A stretch of DNA of 42,443 bases from a virus, in the IMG/VR virus record IMGVR_UViG_3300009604_000022, positions 1 to 42,443 of that record; one strand, written 5' to 3'. A model generated the notes under the pieces. The model ran no database searches and had not been told where the DNA came from. It saw nothing but the letters and a program-made list of their open reading frames with translations. This document shows, in pieces, positions 1 through 10,460 of the stretch; position 1 is the first letter of the stretch, and each line of letters begins with the position of its first letter. The translations under genes and the position numbers were made by a program.

Positions 1-1229
1 CGCTTATGGTTATAATTGGACACATCATGTATATATCTAGCTATAAAAAAGAAGGGATTTCTAGAGTAATACTCTTCATTAAGTGCACCTCTTTTTTTAG
101 CTCTATCTGGAGTGCCATTATGTTCCCAGAAGTTCATTATTTCAGAAAATCTCATCTCTGGTGTATCTTTAGTGTTTTGATACATGTAGTCATTAACCTC
201 ACCCAAATGTTCATGTATCCTAAGTAGATGGTGTGGCATATAGCCAAGTTTATGCTCCAAACTATAAGATAGCTCTTCAGTAAGGCCTAAATCTCGTACA
301 TCCTGTCCATTTAGATCATATTCACGTCCAGTTACGTCCTTTTTCTTTTCGTTTACCTCTAAATCTATGATCATATTCTTAAGTTTCTCTAAATAGGCAT
401 GTAACCCTCTTTTACCTCCTTCTTGAGCATCTATCTTCTTTGCAACTTCCATCTCCATCCTAAGACCATTAATAGTAACCTTTAATAGGTCCTTTCTAAT
501 TTCACTCCAAGCATTGCGAACTTCCTGAGCGTTAGATTTCATATCTGCGCTCCAGTATGTGCCATCAGCCCTCTTTAGCTGGTCAATAGGCATTCCCTCC
601 ATAACATCTCTTAAGCCTAGATAGAGATCTCCCGCAGCCGTCCTTCCTTTTACACCTTTTAGAGTGCCTAGAAACTCAACAATTTGCTTTTCTACCTTAT
701 TAGCAGTAGCCTGATCTGGGGCTGACTGAAGTGCTGCTTCTAACTTTAAAAGTGCAGTAGTATCCACTCCAAACTCTTTAGCAATCTTCTTTACTCCACC
801 ACGTATTACCTCTAATGATGCTTCATTTGTCTGATTATGTCTACGCTGAAATGCAACTACTTCCTTTATTTTCTTGGCAGTTTCTCTACCTTCGGGTAAG
901 AATTGAAGCTTTTCTTCTAACACCTTAAAGTTAACGTATGCAGAATTGCCAAACCCCTTACGTATATTCTTCTCCCAAACTTTCATATGGTCATTAAATA
1001 CACTTACATCACCAGGAGTAATCATATGAATATTGATATCTTTATTTGTAGCTTCCATAAATCTGTCGGTAAAGACCTCAAAATTATCCTTCCAACCCAT
1101 AGTTTGCATGACTTCACTATTTTTAAATCTTCTGGAAGCCTTAGAAAGCTCTGCCATAGAACTGTCTATTGTCTCGTGATCAACAAGTGTTGGTGGATTT
1201 TTACACTTCAGCCAATTGTTTATTTTCAT
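1..1229 (-). CDS. Large protein, partial, running off the left edge
   Basis: An open frame from the ATG at 1227-1229 to the window edge with no stop, at least 409 aa. It starts MKINNWLKCKNPPTLVDHET and is helical and charged: WEKNIRKGFGNSAYVNFKVL, VKKIAKEFGVDTTALLKLEA, a coiled-coil-like stretch, then a conserved-looking region (ELSYSLEHKLGYMPHHLLRI) and, near the edge, GALNEEYYSRNPFFFIARYI. The tyrosine/proline/histidine motif before a Y-x-x-NP segment is reminiscent of giant phage internal proteins, so it may be a further injected protein. I cannot name it; the C-terminal part is missing. The start overlaps the previous stop. Confidence 0.75.
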   Translation of the reverse strand, partial: MKINNWLKCKNPPTLVDHETIDSSMAELSKASRRFKNSEVMQTMGWKDNFEVFTDRFMEATNKDINIHMITPGDVSVFNDHMKVWEKNIRKGFGNSAYVNFKVLEEKLQFLPEGRETAKKIKEVVAFQRRHNQTNEASLEVIRGGVKKIAKEFGVDTTALLKLEAALQSAPDQATANKVEKQIVEFLGTLKGVKGRTAAGDLYLGLRDVMEGMPIDQLKRADGTYWSADMKSNAQEVRNAWSEIRKDLLKVTINGLRMEMEVAKKIDAQEGGKRGLHAYLEKLKNMIIDLEVNEKKKDVTGREYDLNGQDVRDLGLTEELSYSLEHKLGYMPHHLLRIHEHLGEVNDYMYQNTKDTPEMRFSEIMNFWEHNGTPDRAKKRGALNEEYYSRNPFFFIARYIHDVSNYNHK

Positions 1230-1513
1230 CCTATACTCCAAAGATAGTTATTTCTTGTTATAGTATCCAGTGATCCTTTCTTAGAGGTCACTATGGTATG
1301 CGTTTTGGCTATATATACGCTGCTATCAGAGATATAAATAACTTTTTGACCTGTAAGCCGACCTAAGGTCCTTTTAGCGCTTTGCATGTTGTTTTTACTA
1401 CTTACGTATACCATTGTGCCATCAGACCAAGTATTAAAGACAGAGAAGTCTTTGCGTCTTGCCATTTTACGTTTAATTCTAGGATCGCTAGACTGATAGC
1501 AAAAGCTTTTCAA
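1226..1513 (-). CDS. Small basic strand-rich protein, unknown
   Basis: A 95-aa protein after the giant gene. If started at the TTG (1511-1513), AGGT lies 7 bases upstream; an internal ATG (1463-1465) giving 79 aa (MARRKDFSVF...) has no clear ribosome binding site, so the TTG is kept but uncertain. The C-terminal part is strand-rich (TMVYVSSKNNMQSAKRTL, GQKVIYISDSSVYIAKTHT), and the whole is basic, as in small nucleic-acid-binding proteins. Its TGA overlaps the next ATG as ATGA. No family recognised. Confidence 0.6.
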   Translation of the reverse strand: MKSFCYQSSDPRIKRKMARRKDFSVFNTWSDGTMVYVSSKNNMQSAKRTLGRLTGQKVIYISDSSVYIAKTHTIVTSKKGSLDTITRNNYLWSIG

Positions 1514-1598
1514 AATATACCTATAGGGTAGGGCACCTTTTTATTTACAATCTCAAAGATCGCTATATATAAGGATTTGTTTTCGTTATTTTCGATTT

Positions 1599-4500
1599 CT
1601 ATTTTTGACATCCTTGTCTATACCTTTCAAGTATTCTTTTAAGTCCTGCATCATGGGTTTCAGCCTTAGCAGGAGATTCACCGTAGTTACCAAAGTGTCT
1701 CTTCTGAGAAAAACTATGCATGCCAAAGATCTCTCCCATAGGCACACCGGATCTGGTGTTTTCAGATATAATTTTGCCAAGTTTATGCATATCTTGAGGA
1801 CTAATAAGCTTACCTTGGCCTATAAAATCACTTATAATACCCAATGCTTCAACATGGGCTACAGGATCCTTGCCATTCCCCTTATATATATCTACATTAG
1901 GCTGAACATCTTTCATATTCCTTTGCTTATACCAATCCTGTCCTTGTATCCCTAGATCTAATACAACCTCCATTTCTGGTTTTGATAATGCTAGATGTGA
2001 TAATGCAGTCCTACTGGCTATCTCTTTCATTAACTTTGATGCTTCCTGTGAAGTCATAGTATTCTGTTGTGAGAATTTTTCTCCAGTACCAACACCCATA
2101 AGATAACCTTCTACAACCTTACTTTCAATAGCATTTTCATAATATTTATTGTCATTGATACGTGTACCATCAGGGCTTTTCTGCTGCACTATAACGTCTC
2201 TATTGATAGATGGTGCCAACATTTGCCATATAATTCCCTTTCTCATAAGCTCTGAGTCAACACCGCTCCTATAATGCCCATTTAATATTCTATGGAGCTC
2301 TCCTTGAGCCCTTATTGAGTACTCTCCAGGTGTTATTCTTTTTGCCTTTAAATCATCTTTATGTATTTGAAGTTTTTCCCTAAAGATCTTCATAGCTCCA
2401 GATAGTACCGCTTGTTGTCCACTATCTATTGTAATTCTACCATTTGCTGTGTCTATAAATGGCAGATCATTAAATGCAAGAGATCTAGATTTAAGATAAG
2501 TTTGTTCTTTCACATCAGCAAGCTCAAACCTCTTCCCAGACTGTATCAACATATCTGTCTTATATATATTTTGCTTGTTAGACTGACCTACCCTTATCAC
2601 TTCCTTAATTTTTCCCTCCTTACTCCAGACAACTATAGGAGCAGTCCTTGCAACAAAGGCTTCTTTCTTCACTGTTTCCTTTGGAGACCAAGATGGTTTC
2701 TGATTATCTTTATGGTATTCTGCACCCATTCTTATTTCGGCATCAGCTATTAGTTCTTCATAAAATAGTATCTTCTTCTCAAGGTCCTTAAGCTTTTTAG
2801 CATTTACTTCGCGTGGCTCTGCTGTATAATATTCTTGTGTGTCCTTTAAGTTTGCTAACCTTCTAGTAGCACTCATATACTTTGCATAGTCATGATCCTT
2901 TTGAACATGATTCCATAACCTGTTGCTATGTACGCTAAGTACATCATATGTGTCAGCTTCTACGCCCTTCTCATTAACACTAAGCAACCCCTTCTCTGCC
3001 TTTAATAAAATACTATTAGTAAGGCTGAGTCCATCACTATTACGAGCGCTTTCTGCCTCATTCCTAATTTCAAAGAGTTGTTTCATAGCCCTGTCAAATG
3101 GATTTTGACTAGTCTTTGTAATATATTCCCTAAGAGACTTCATACCTATAGATAAATCAATTGACTCTCGACGGTCTCCGGCTTTGTCCTTTCCAGATAT
3201 CCATAACTCCTGATTCTTGCCATAAGCACCTATTTCAAACATAAAATCCGACCAACCATTGGCTATATCATCTAGCTTAAGTCCTCCCAATGCTTCAGGA
3301 TCAATTGACTCACCCCTATTATGTCTTAGGTATTTTTTAATCGGAGAAAGTATATTATACTTTATTATATCTCTGACTGCAGGATCTTCAAGAACGCCTT
3401 TCGACTCAATGCCATTCTTGTCAATTGTTACTACTTCAAATAGCCCATTAAATCTAAGCATCTGACCAGAGTCATCTATTGGCTTTTTAGAGCCAAGCAT
3501 CAAGTCGTCAATAACCTCTGAAAGGACATCAGTATTCATAGTCTTCTTATAACTATCTATAAATAGCTTAACCCAATGCGTTATCTGGTCAACAGACTTA
3601 TAGTATGCTGAATCTGTTTTTGCCCTTATTTCATATGTTTTATTTCCTACGGTATGTTTAGCAATTGTACCATTGTTAGGAAAGGCATTAAGGATATAGC
3701 TTGCGACATTATGAAGCTTGACAAACTGGCCTCTTGCTAACTCAACATTTTCATGATTTAGTAGCCAAGATCTTAGACTGGCATTGAGATTGTCAGTTTT
3801 ACTCATGTCTACATTAAGCTTAGCAACAATCTCATCAGCCCATGTATATGAATCCATTGATGTTTTTAGACCGCCATTAGCAGCAGCATGTTTGAATACA
3901 TCTTTAGGAGCTGACTGATAAGAACTGGACTTATCAAAATCATGGTCAGCATCTTGTGTCCTTAAAACATCAATAATATTTGCAGCTGATGCATTTCCAT
4001 CCCCACTATCCCTTACATCTTTAACCTTAGTAAGTAAAAAGTCATTCATGCTATTCCTAGGCTGTCTACTTTGTGCGTTAACTATGTCCCATTTTAATTC
4101 ACTTTTAGTGCTGCCCTCTGGGCCTAGCGACTTCAATACATCCCTATAGGTATGTTCTGGACCTATTCCATCCATGATAGTATTATAATCCTTAGCTATG
4201 CCCTCTAAAATACCGACAGCTATCATATCTTTAGTTTTAGCGTTACTGGCTTGAGAATCACCACGACCTCTATATGCTAGGTCTATAGCATTTTCACCAT
4301 CAATAAACCATCCATCTACAATATACTTAAGCTCCTTACCATCTGGAAGTACAACTATGTCAGCCTCCTTTATAGACATGTTACTCTTTGGATCTGCATA
4401 TCTTACACGTGTTGCTAGTGTTGACCCTACATGTTGTAGATGATTATCAGGAGTTGAGACATTAAACTTTTTATATATACTGCTCATGTCAAAATCCGAT

Positions 4501-7500
4501 GCTACATATCCACCTATTATTCTTTGACTACCGCCAGTCCTTACAGGCAAATCCATTTCCCCTATTTTAGTCATAACGTCTGGCATCATAGCATTGTAAG
4601 AGGAGTTTGGAACTGAATTGGTAGCTATTTTACCTCCCTCAAAAAAGAACTTAAACAATCTGTCAAAGGCTACATCCTGCAAGTGTGGCTGTAGAATTAG
4701 GCCACTCTCTTGTAACATAACTTCATATGGTAGTCTATCATATTGCGCATCACCAACATCACGACCCCTCATCAAGAGCTGTTCTAATACATGCGCTGCT
4801 GCATACTCGCTATTCCTTGATGAAATCAACAGATCTTTAAACTGCTGGATACGTTCATGAGAATTCATCCATTCCTCTATGCCTATACTGTGTGGAAAAT
4901 GTACTCCAGTATTTGATCCTACCGTACCTAAATGCTCCCTACTTATATTATTTGTTACATGAGTATCATATGGAAGATCTAAATATGAACCATCTTTATT
5001 ACCTTGAATGATACGTTCTTTAACTATTTCACCTATGCTATTACCTTGATGCATTGATGGCTCAGTCATTCTTGAGATAACTTCTCCGGTCTTATTTTCT
5101 CTATACTTATTAATCTTGTTACCACTTTTAAAGACAACTCCATCCATTCCTTCTGACTCAAGGTACCCAGCTATCTCTTTATCAAAAAACATAGCAGTTT
5201 TATTATAGAATACAACCATTCTACCATTATTATCAACAGATACATGCACTCCCTTAGGCTTTAATGCACCTATTTTAGACATATTAATATTCCCATCTAT
5301 AAACCACTCTGGTCTAGCACCCATTTTTGCAAGCTCAATATTAAATGCTTTCCGAGTTAAGAAGGTTGCTGAATTAACAGATGAGACATCCTTATCAATC
5401 TCTGAAATCATTTCTGCTTTCTCAGCCTCAGTTATAATTCCGTCTTTAACATATCTATCATAGACTCTTTCGGCTATATTCCTTACGGTTAAAGTACCAG
5501 CTTCATCATTTATAGGTATATATCTTTGTCGCTTCGTAGTAATATCACCATCTGGTGCTATAGATTTTAACAGATTGTTCATATCTGCAAATATATTACT
5601 ATGTATAGCCCCTCTTTCATATGAATGTAATAAGAAGTCATAATAGTCTTGAGTTAACATTTTACCCTTATCTAGATGTGTCATCTTACGTCGCTTTATA
5701 GCATCTAACGACTGTGAATAATCCATAGTGGCAGAAGTCTCAAGAACTATGTGTGGCATATTCAAAACTGACCAAGTATAATTTAATGCATCCTTCAACT
5801 GGTCAACTGTCATATCAGATGTGAACTTCTTTGATAACTCTGCAAGTCTAGCATTGCCCTCAGCACTAGTTCCCTCTAGTATTTTAGCAAGCTCCAAATA
5901 CATTGTCCCACCTTCTTTATAGGCATCCTGTATTTTAATCTTAGTTTCGGATATAGGATAAAGAGCACTTACTTCTCCAAATACTACTCTCATAAGCTTT
6001 CTTTTTTGGTGCATCTCTATTTCAACACCTTCAGCCTGTGCCAATACTAAGCTTTCATTCCTAATATTATCTATACCCAATCCACTTTCCATATTAGCAT
6101 CAATAGATGCTTCTTTATCCCTGTTTAAAGGGGCTTTGCGATTGACACCTAGTGCGTCCGTTGTGATAATATCCTTGCCGAACTTGTAATAATCATTATT
6201 CAAGTCCAACTTATTGTTTATGCCATCAAGGCCCAATCTATCACTTGGCATTACAAATGCTTCTCCAAGCTCGCCTAGTTCATTCTTTAACTGAATAGTT
6301 TTAATCTTCTTTCTAAAGACTCTATTGCCTATCATCTGTATAGAATCAGTAATAAGATCGGCTTGATTTACTTTTAAACCTGCTCCAATAGCAGACTGAT
6401 TGGCCAATACTATTAGGTTGTCAAAGGAGTTTATTACTTCAACTACACCACCCCCACCAGGATTATGATATGCTTCATACGCATTGGCCATAACTTTCTC
6501 TATTAAATGTGGATACATAGCGTACTTGGTTTGAAACTTTTGTGGGGAAATATTTATTTCCATAGAATGCTGCTTATCTGGCAGGTTCTTGCTTTCTGAA
6601 TTGATTTCACGCTGGATAATCTCACGCTGGTTTTCTATATTAACTTGACCCGTTTGTATACGAGACATATTTGCCGCTTCCATAGCAAGTTGCGCAACCT
6701 TTTGAGTGTAAGCCGTTGTTATATTCCCCTCAACAGATGCATCTATATTGAGAAACTGTTCAACATTCTTCAACATGTTGGAAAAGTTATTATGCTGCCC
6801 TTCGACTGCAAGCAGCCAAGGCATATTATTTTCAAGTCTAGCAGTATCAAAGCTGTTTTGCAATGAATTAAGAGAGTTAAAAAAGTCTAGAAGTTTTGGC
6901 TTTAACAGATTGATGACGTTTACATCAACAGTTCCTGCGTCAAGATGTGTATTCATTATCTCGTCCAACCTACTTATTCCATCTCTGGCAGATTGCAATT
7001 TCTCAGGCGCATCTAATAAATTCTCAACCTTTCCTAGATCAGAGAAGGTCTTAGCCTTACTAAGGAACTGTATTAAACCATCTACCCCATAAGACTTGAT
7101 AATTTTTTGTGCATTCTCAGCGTTGGCAGAAAACTTAACCATGCCGCCTGTAGCTTTAAGGCTTCCTTGCATACTTTCATACCATTGCATTGCGGGCATG
7201 AGCTCTGCAGCCTGATCGGGAGAAAGGTGTGGTTTTAGAGCTTTAAATAAAGTAATTGACTCTGGTAGTACTACACCCCTTTCAGATGTTCTAGCAAACT
7301 TGCCTCCAGGCTCAATATGCGCAGTACCTTCTGATCCAGATTTTTCTACTATGGAACCATTGATAAGATATGTCATCCCAGCCATAATAGAGGAACTATT
7401 TGTAGCATCTTCTATCTGCATCCTTTTCATAAACTCGCCAGTCATAGAATTAAGGAGCTCACTATAAGATTTGTTATTGGTTAGAATGTCTCCAAAAACA

Positions 7501-10460
7501 CCACCTTCACGATAGGTTTCTACTTCATTTGTATCTTTATTAACTCTTTCTACTGCTGGTCCAAACAAATTGTCAAGCTTTGAGTTAACTTCTGATATGG
7601 TAATAGGTTCAGGTACACCTTCCTGATACTTCCCATTAATCCTGCTATATAATTCTCTTAATTTATTATAAGTAGACACAACATTTTGCTGCGTGTTTGG
7701 GTTTTGACCATCAGTCATAATAAACTTAACTGGCCTGTCTAGCTTTAAAGCTTCTATATTTTTATCAACTTCATTTCTTACTCTTTCAGATAATGTATTA
7801 TAGGTGGAAGACTCTTGTCCAGAGGGAGCTAAGACAGAAAGAAAATTATTCCTTTGTTCCGCATCCTTTATCTGTCTATACATATAACGCATATCTGGAT
7901 TTGTCATAATATCAGGATCAAAACCATATTCCGCACCCCTGCTAACATCGATTCCAGACTGCTCATTAAGGTTTACAACTGCTGCATTTAGGCCCTCCAG
8001 CAATGATTTGTGCTGGCTATTATTTAATAGTGTCACTTCCTTCCTGGTATCTAAAGTAACTAAGCCATCCTTTATACCTTCTTGAACCTGATAGTTAAAT
8101 GCTTCAACTGCTTGCATTAATGCCACTCTTTTTGGGCCTGGTGGCATCTTATGTATAACCTTATCTATGTTAACTGAGGGCATAGTAATCTTATTTGTAT
8201 GCTCATCTATGGTATACTTAAAACCTAAAGTATCCATAGTATTAGCTAGAAACTTAACAATAGGGTCAATATACTTCTGTGCAGCAATACTTAATGTCTT
8301 CCCTTCAACAGTATCAATCCAAGCATCAATATTATTCTTGTGAGAGCCTACATTAGGGGCTTTGCTAATTGACTCTACAATTTCAAACGCCTCTTCTGGT
8401 GTGACATCACGGAATGCTTCATTTTTATGTGGACCAAGATGTTCAAATGCTAGCAATATCTTCAATGCATTCTGCAGCTGCTGTTCTTTATGTGGAGTCA
8501 TCTCTTCTCCCATGCTTTTGATCTTGTCCCTATATGCTGACTCAATATCTTTAGCACCTGGTATGGTTTTTACATCTTCAGTATAATAATCTTTAACTAT
8601 TTCCTTGATATATCTCCATTCTCCAGTTTCTTCCATTGCAGATCTCAATATGGATTGAGGTATACTCTCTCTATTTTGAGGCATATCAACAGGCATACCC
8701 ATATAGGTCATGGCTGCATGCATAGCCTTTGCTCTCTTTGGGGTGGCGCTATATGATTCTGGCTTCTGAGTAGTCTGCCATATATGTTCTCCACCCCAGC
8801 CTAACTTTCGACCCTTTTTAAATATCTGACCTTTCTTTGCAAAGTACATACCTGTCATGACATGTGTTGCAAACTCTTTAGGGTCTCCAATGTCTCCCTT
8901 AGTATGTATTAAATGTGGCAACTGCATTAACATAGATCCTGCTATCATCCTTGGAAGCGAGCCTATAAAATCTTTACCTATTTCACTGCCTATATATGGT
9001 AGCCATTCTTTTGCAAACTGCTTTCGCGTCTGGAATAATATACTCTTGGCCTGATCTCCAGTTAATGTATTTATCCAGGTAGGAGTATTCATAGCTTCAT
9101 GTTTTACAAAGTTCCTAAGGCTAATTCCGCCATGAACCATCGCAGCATCTTCCATCAGTCTTACTCTAGATATTGCCTCACCATCACTTAACTTGCCTAT
9201 CCGCTTTAAAGATCGACCCATATTTTTTAAACCATTCCACAATTCTTTACTGGGGGGAGTCGCTCTACCACCCCTAACAAAATGAGCTGGAGCTATCGCT
9301 GCAAATCCTAACCCAGCATTCCTAGCATCCCTTAAGAACCCTGCTATACCTTCTTTATTCTTCCATAGCCCTGGATGCATCTTGGATTCTTTATCATCTA
9401 TTTCTAACCCTAAAGCATTGGCAGTTGCGAATGTTAGATTGCCCATAGCTTCATTACCAGTGTGGTATATCAAGCCAGTAGTAAAATTGCTAGCTGCTGC
9501 AACTGCTAACTGCCTTTTACGTGGGCCCAATTTATTTATAAGTGGCATGTTAGAAAGTATCCTATGGATATCACCTGGGTCATGTTTGATCATTATTTCC
9601 AACATTTCACTAGCAAGCTCATTTCTTTCAAGTTCACTTAACTCAGGGGCAAACTTCTTAATACTATCTCGCATACCTGCTGTGGCATCGTCTAATGCCT
9701 TAACATTGTTACCTATAATTTGCTTAAATCTCTTTCTAAATAGGGGATTCTTACTGCTAAAGCCAAGCAATTCATCAGATTCCCTAACTATACCATGGAA
9801 GGCATCATCACCCAGGTTGGCTACAGTCTGCTGCATTTGTGCAGCTCCCTTTTTGGTGGCATATTTTGCTGCAAGCTTCTCACTAATAGAAGCTGTTCTT
9901 CTAGCTTTACCTGTAGCAGTAAGTCCTCTGCTTGCCCTAGTTAGAAATGAAAGTCCTTTCATCCATCCAGTAATTGGGACCATCATACCAAGACCGGAGC
10001 CTACAATATATCCAGCATTTCCAGCAAATGTATCTTCTTCCCAAGGCCTATATCTTCCTGACTCATCTGTCCCAAAAATAAAAGGCTGAGAACCTCCAAC
10101 ACGAAAGCCTCCACCTGGGGTTAATGGAATACCACTTTTCCTTAGTGCCTTCCCAGGCTCGGTAAGAGTGGCGACATCTAAAACTCCAAATGATGCTGAT
10201 TCTTGAAACCCCCAAGCAGCTTCACCCATAAAATCTAATAGTTGGTCTACTGCACCGGCAGTATCTTTATACCTTGTAACTCCACTACCAAGCTCCTCTA
10301 AACGTCTTAGTCTATTTGCTATAGAATTTTCACCCTCCATTGAGGGATCATCACTGGAAGTTGTAGCATTAGTCTCTGTATTGACAGGAGTTAATAATCC
10401 ATCCTCTTCTTGTAATAGCTTTTCTAAATCCATTAAGCTAAGACTTTTAGCGTCAGCCAT
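1599..10460 (-). CDS. Giant internal virion protein, possible two-barrel virion RNA polymerase
   Basis: A 2953-aa protein with a strong ribosome binding site (GAGGAGGGG) and uninterrupted frame. The N-terminus (residues 1-60) is disordered and acidic; residues about 80-190 contain Gly-rich hydrophobic stretches (GNAGYIVGSGLGMMVPITG). Two features recall two-barrel RNA polymerases (QDE-1/YonO/crAss virion polymerase type). One is GMDGVVFKSGNKINK with Lys1778, Lys1782 and Lys1785, like the lysine barrel. The other is SRQPRNSMNDFLLTKV (about 2129-2144) leading to LRTQDADHDFDKSSSY, with a D-x-D-x-D-K at 2172-2177 like the metal-binding DFDGD/DFDxDK loop. Position and size fit a protein injected with the DNA to transcribe early genes. 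Much of the protein has no assignable domain; it could be another giant polyvalent protein. Confidence 0.7.
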   Translation of the reverse strand: MADAKSLSLMDLEKLLQEEDGLLTPVNTETNATTSSDDPSMEGENSIANRLRRLEELGSGVTRYKDTAGAVDQLLDFMGEAAWGFQESASFGVLDVATLTEPGKALRKSGIPLTPGGGFRVGGSQPFIFGTDESGRYRPWEEDTFAGNAGYIVGSGLGMMVPITGWMKGLSFLTRASRGLTATGKARRTASISEKLAAKYATKKGAAQMQQTVANLGDDAFHGIVRESDELLGFSSKNPLFRKRFKQIIGNNVKALDDATAGMRDSIKKFAPELSELERNELASEMLEIMIKHDPGDIHRILSNMPLINKLGPRKRQLAVAAASNFTTGLIYHTGNEAMGNLTFATANALGLEIDDKESKMHPGLWKNKEGIAGFLRDARNAGLGFAAIAPAHFVRGGRATPPSKELWNGLKNMGRSLKRIGKLSDGEAISRVRLMEDAAMVHGGISLRNFVKHEAMNTPTWINTLTGDQAKSILFQTRKQFAKEWLPYIGSEIGKDFIGSLPRMIAGSMLMQLPHLIHTKGDIGDPKEFATHVMTGMYFAKKGQIFKKGRKLGWGGEHIWQTTQKPESYSATPKRAKAMHAAMTYMGMPVDMPQNRESIPQSILRSAMEETGEWRYIKEIVKDYYTEDVKTIPGAKDIESAYRDKIKSMGEEMTPHKEQQLQNALKILLAFEHLGPHKNEAFRDVTPEEAFEIVESISKAPNVGSHKNNIDAWIDTVEGKTLSIAAQKYIDPIVKFLANTMDTLGFKYTIDEHTNKITMPSVNIDKVIHKMPPGPKRVALMQAVEAFNYQVQEGIKDGLVTLDTRKEVTLLNNSQHKSLLEGLNAAVVNLNEQSGIDVSRGAEYGFDPDIMTNPDMRYMYRQIKDAEQRNNFLSVLAPSGQESSTYNTLSERVRNEVDKNIEALKLDRPVKFIMTDGQNPNTQQNVVSTYNKLRELYSRINGKYQEGVPEPITISEVNSKLDNLFGPAVERVNKDTNEVETYREGGVFGDILTNNKSYSELLNSMTGEFMKRMQIEDATNSSSIMAGMTYLINGSIVEKSGSEGTAHIEPGGKFARTSERGVVLPESITLFKALKPHLSPDQAAELMPAMQWYESMQGSLKATGGMVKFSANAENAQKIIKSYGVDGLIQFLSKAKTFSDLGKVENLLDAPEKLQSARDGISRLDEIMNTHLDAGTVDVNVINLLKPKLLDFFNSLNSLQNSFDTARLENNMPWLLAVEGQHNNFSNMLKNVEQFLNIDASVEGNITTAYTQKVAQLAMEAANMSRIQTGQVNIENQREIIQREINSESKNLPDKQHSMEINISPQKFQTKYAMYPHLIEKVMANAYEAYHNPGGGGVVEVINSFDNLIVLANQSAIGAGLKVNQADLITDSIQMIGNRVFRKKIKTIQLKNELGELGEAFVMPSDRLGLDGINNKLDLNNDYYKFGKDIITTDALGVNRKAPLNRDKEASIDANMESGLGIDNIRNESLVLAQAEGVEIEMHQKRKLMRVVFGEVSALYPISETKIKIQDAYKEGGTMYLELAKILEGTSAEGNARLAELSKKFTSDMTVDQLKDALNYTWSVLNMPHIVLETSATMDYSQSLDAIKRRKMTHLDKGKMLTQDYYDFLLHSYERGAIHSNIFADMNNLLKSIAPDGDITTKRQRYIPINDEAGTLTVRNIAERVYDRYVKDGIITEAEKAEMISEIDKDVSSVNSATFLTRKAFNIELAKMGARPEWFIDGNINMSKIGALKPKGVHVSVDNNGRMVVFYNKTAMFFDKEIAGYLESEGMDGVVFKSGNKINKYRENKTGEVISRMTEPSMHQGNSIGEIVKERIIQGNKDGSYLDLPYDTHVTNNISREHLGTVGSNTGVHFPHSIGIEEWMNSHERIQQFKDLLISSRNSEYAAAHVLEQLLMRGRDVGDAQYDRLPYEVMLQESGLILQPHLQDVAFDRLFKFFFEGGKIATNSVPNSSYNAMMPDVMTKIGEMDLPVRTGGSQRIIGGYVASDFDMSSIYKKFNVSTPDNHLQHVGSTLATRVRYADPKSNMSIKEADIVVLPDGKELKYIVDGWFIDGENAIDLAYRGRGDSQASNAKTKDMIAVGILEGIAKDYNTIMDGIGPEHTYRDVLKSLGPEGSTKSELKWDIVNAQSRQPRNSMNDFLLTKVKDVRDSGDGNASAANIIDVLRTQDADHDFDKSSSYQSAPKDVFKHAAANGGLKTSMDSYTWADEIVAKLNVDMSKTDNLNASLRSWLLNHENVELARGQFVKLHNVASYILNAFPNNGTIAKHTVGNKTYEIRAKTDSAYYKSVDQITHWVKLFIDSYKKTMNTDVLSEVIDDLMLGSKKPIDDSGQMLRFNGLFEVVTIDKNGIESKGVLEDPAVRDIIKYNILSPIKKYLRHNRGESIDPEALGGLKLDDIANGWSDFMFEIGAYGKNQELWISGKDKAGDRRESIDLSIGMKSLREYITKTSQNPFDRAMKQLFEIRNEAESARNSDGLSLTNSILLKAEKGLLSVNEKGVEADTYDVLSVHSNRLWNHVQKDHDYAKYMSATRRLANLKDTQEYYTAEPREVNAKKLKDLEKKILFYEELIADAEIRMGAEYHKDNQKPSWSPKETVKKEAFVARTAPIVVWSKEGKIKEVIRVGQSNKQNIYKTDMLIQSGKRFELADVKEQTYLKSRSLAFNDLPFIDTANGRITIDSGQQAVLSGAMKIFREKLQIHKDDLKAKRITPGEYSIRAQGELHRILNGHYRSGVDSELMRKGIIWQMLAPSINRDVIVQQKSPDGTRINDNKYYENAIESKVVEGYLMGVGTGEKFSQQNTMTSQEASKLMKEIASRTALSHLALSKPEMEVVLDLGIQGQDWYKQRNMKDVQPNVDIYKGNGKDPVAHVEALGIISDFIGQGKLISPQDMHKLGKIISENTRSGVPMGEIFGMHSFSQKRHFGNYGESPAKAETHDAGLKRILERYRQGCQK

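Noticed and set aside
1518-1532. CTATAGGG resembling a T7-type promoter core
   Set aside because: It reads on the plus strand, against all genes, and the upstream bases do not match a T7-like consensus; short TATAGG strings are common in this AT-rich DNA.
1586-1780. Minus-strand 64-codon frame overlapping the end of the giant gene
   Set aside because: It lies in another frame inside the giant gene, has no ribosome binding site, and the giant frame explains the region.
9382-10089. Plus-strand open frame of 235 codons opposite the giant gene
   Set aside because: It lies fully antisense to a continuous 2953-codon frame, has a composition (Ser/Leu/Pro/Ile rich) expected of a shadow frame, and lacks a ribosome binding site or neighbours on that strand. 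Other plus-strand frames in the window were rejected for the same reasons.
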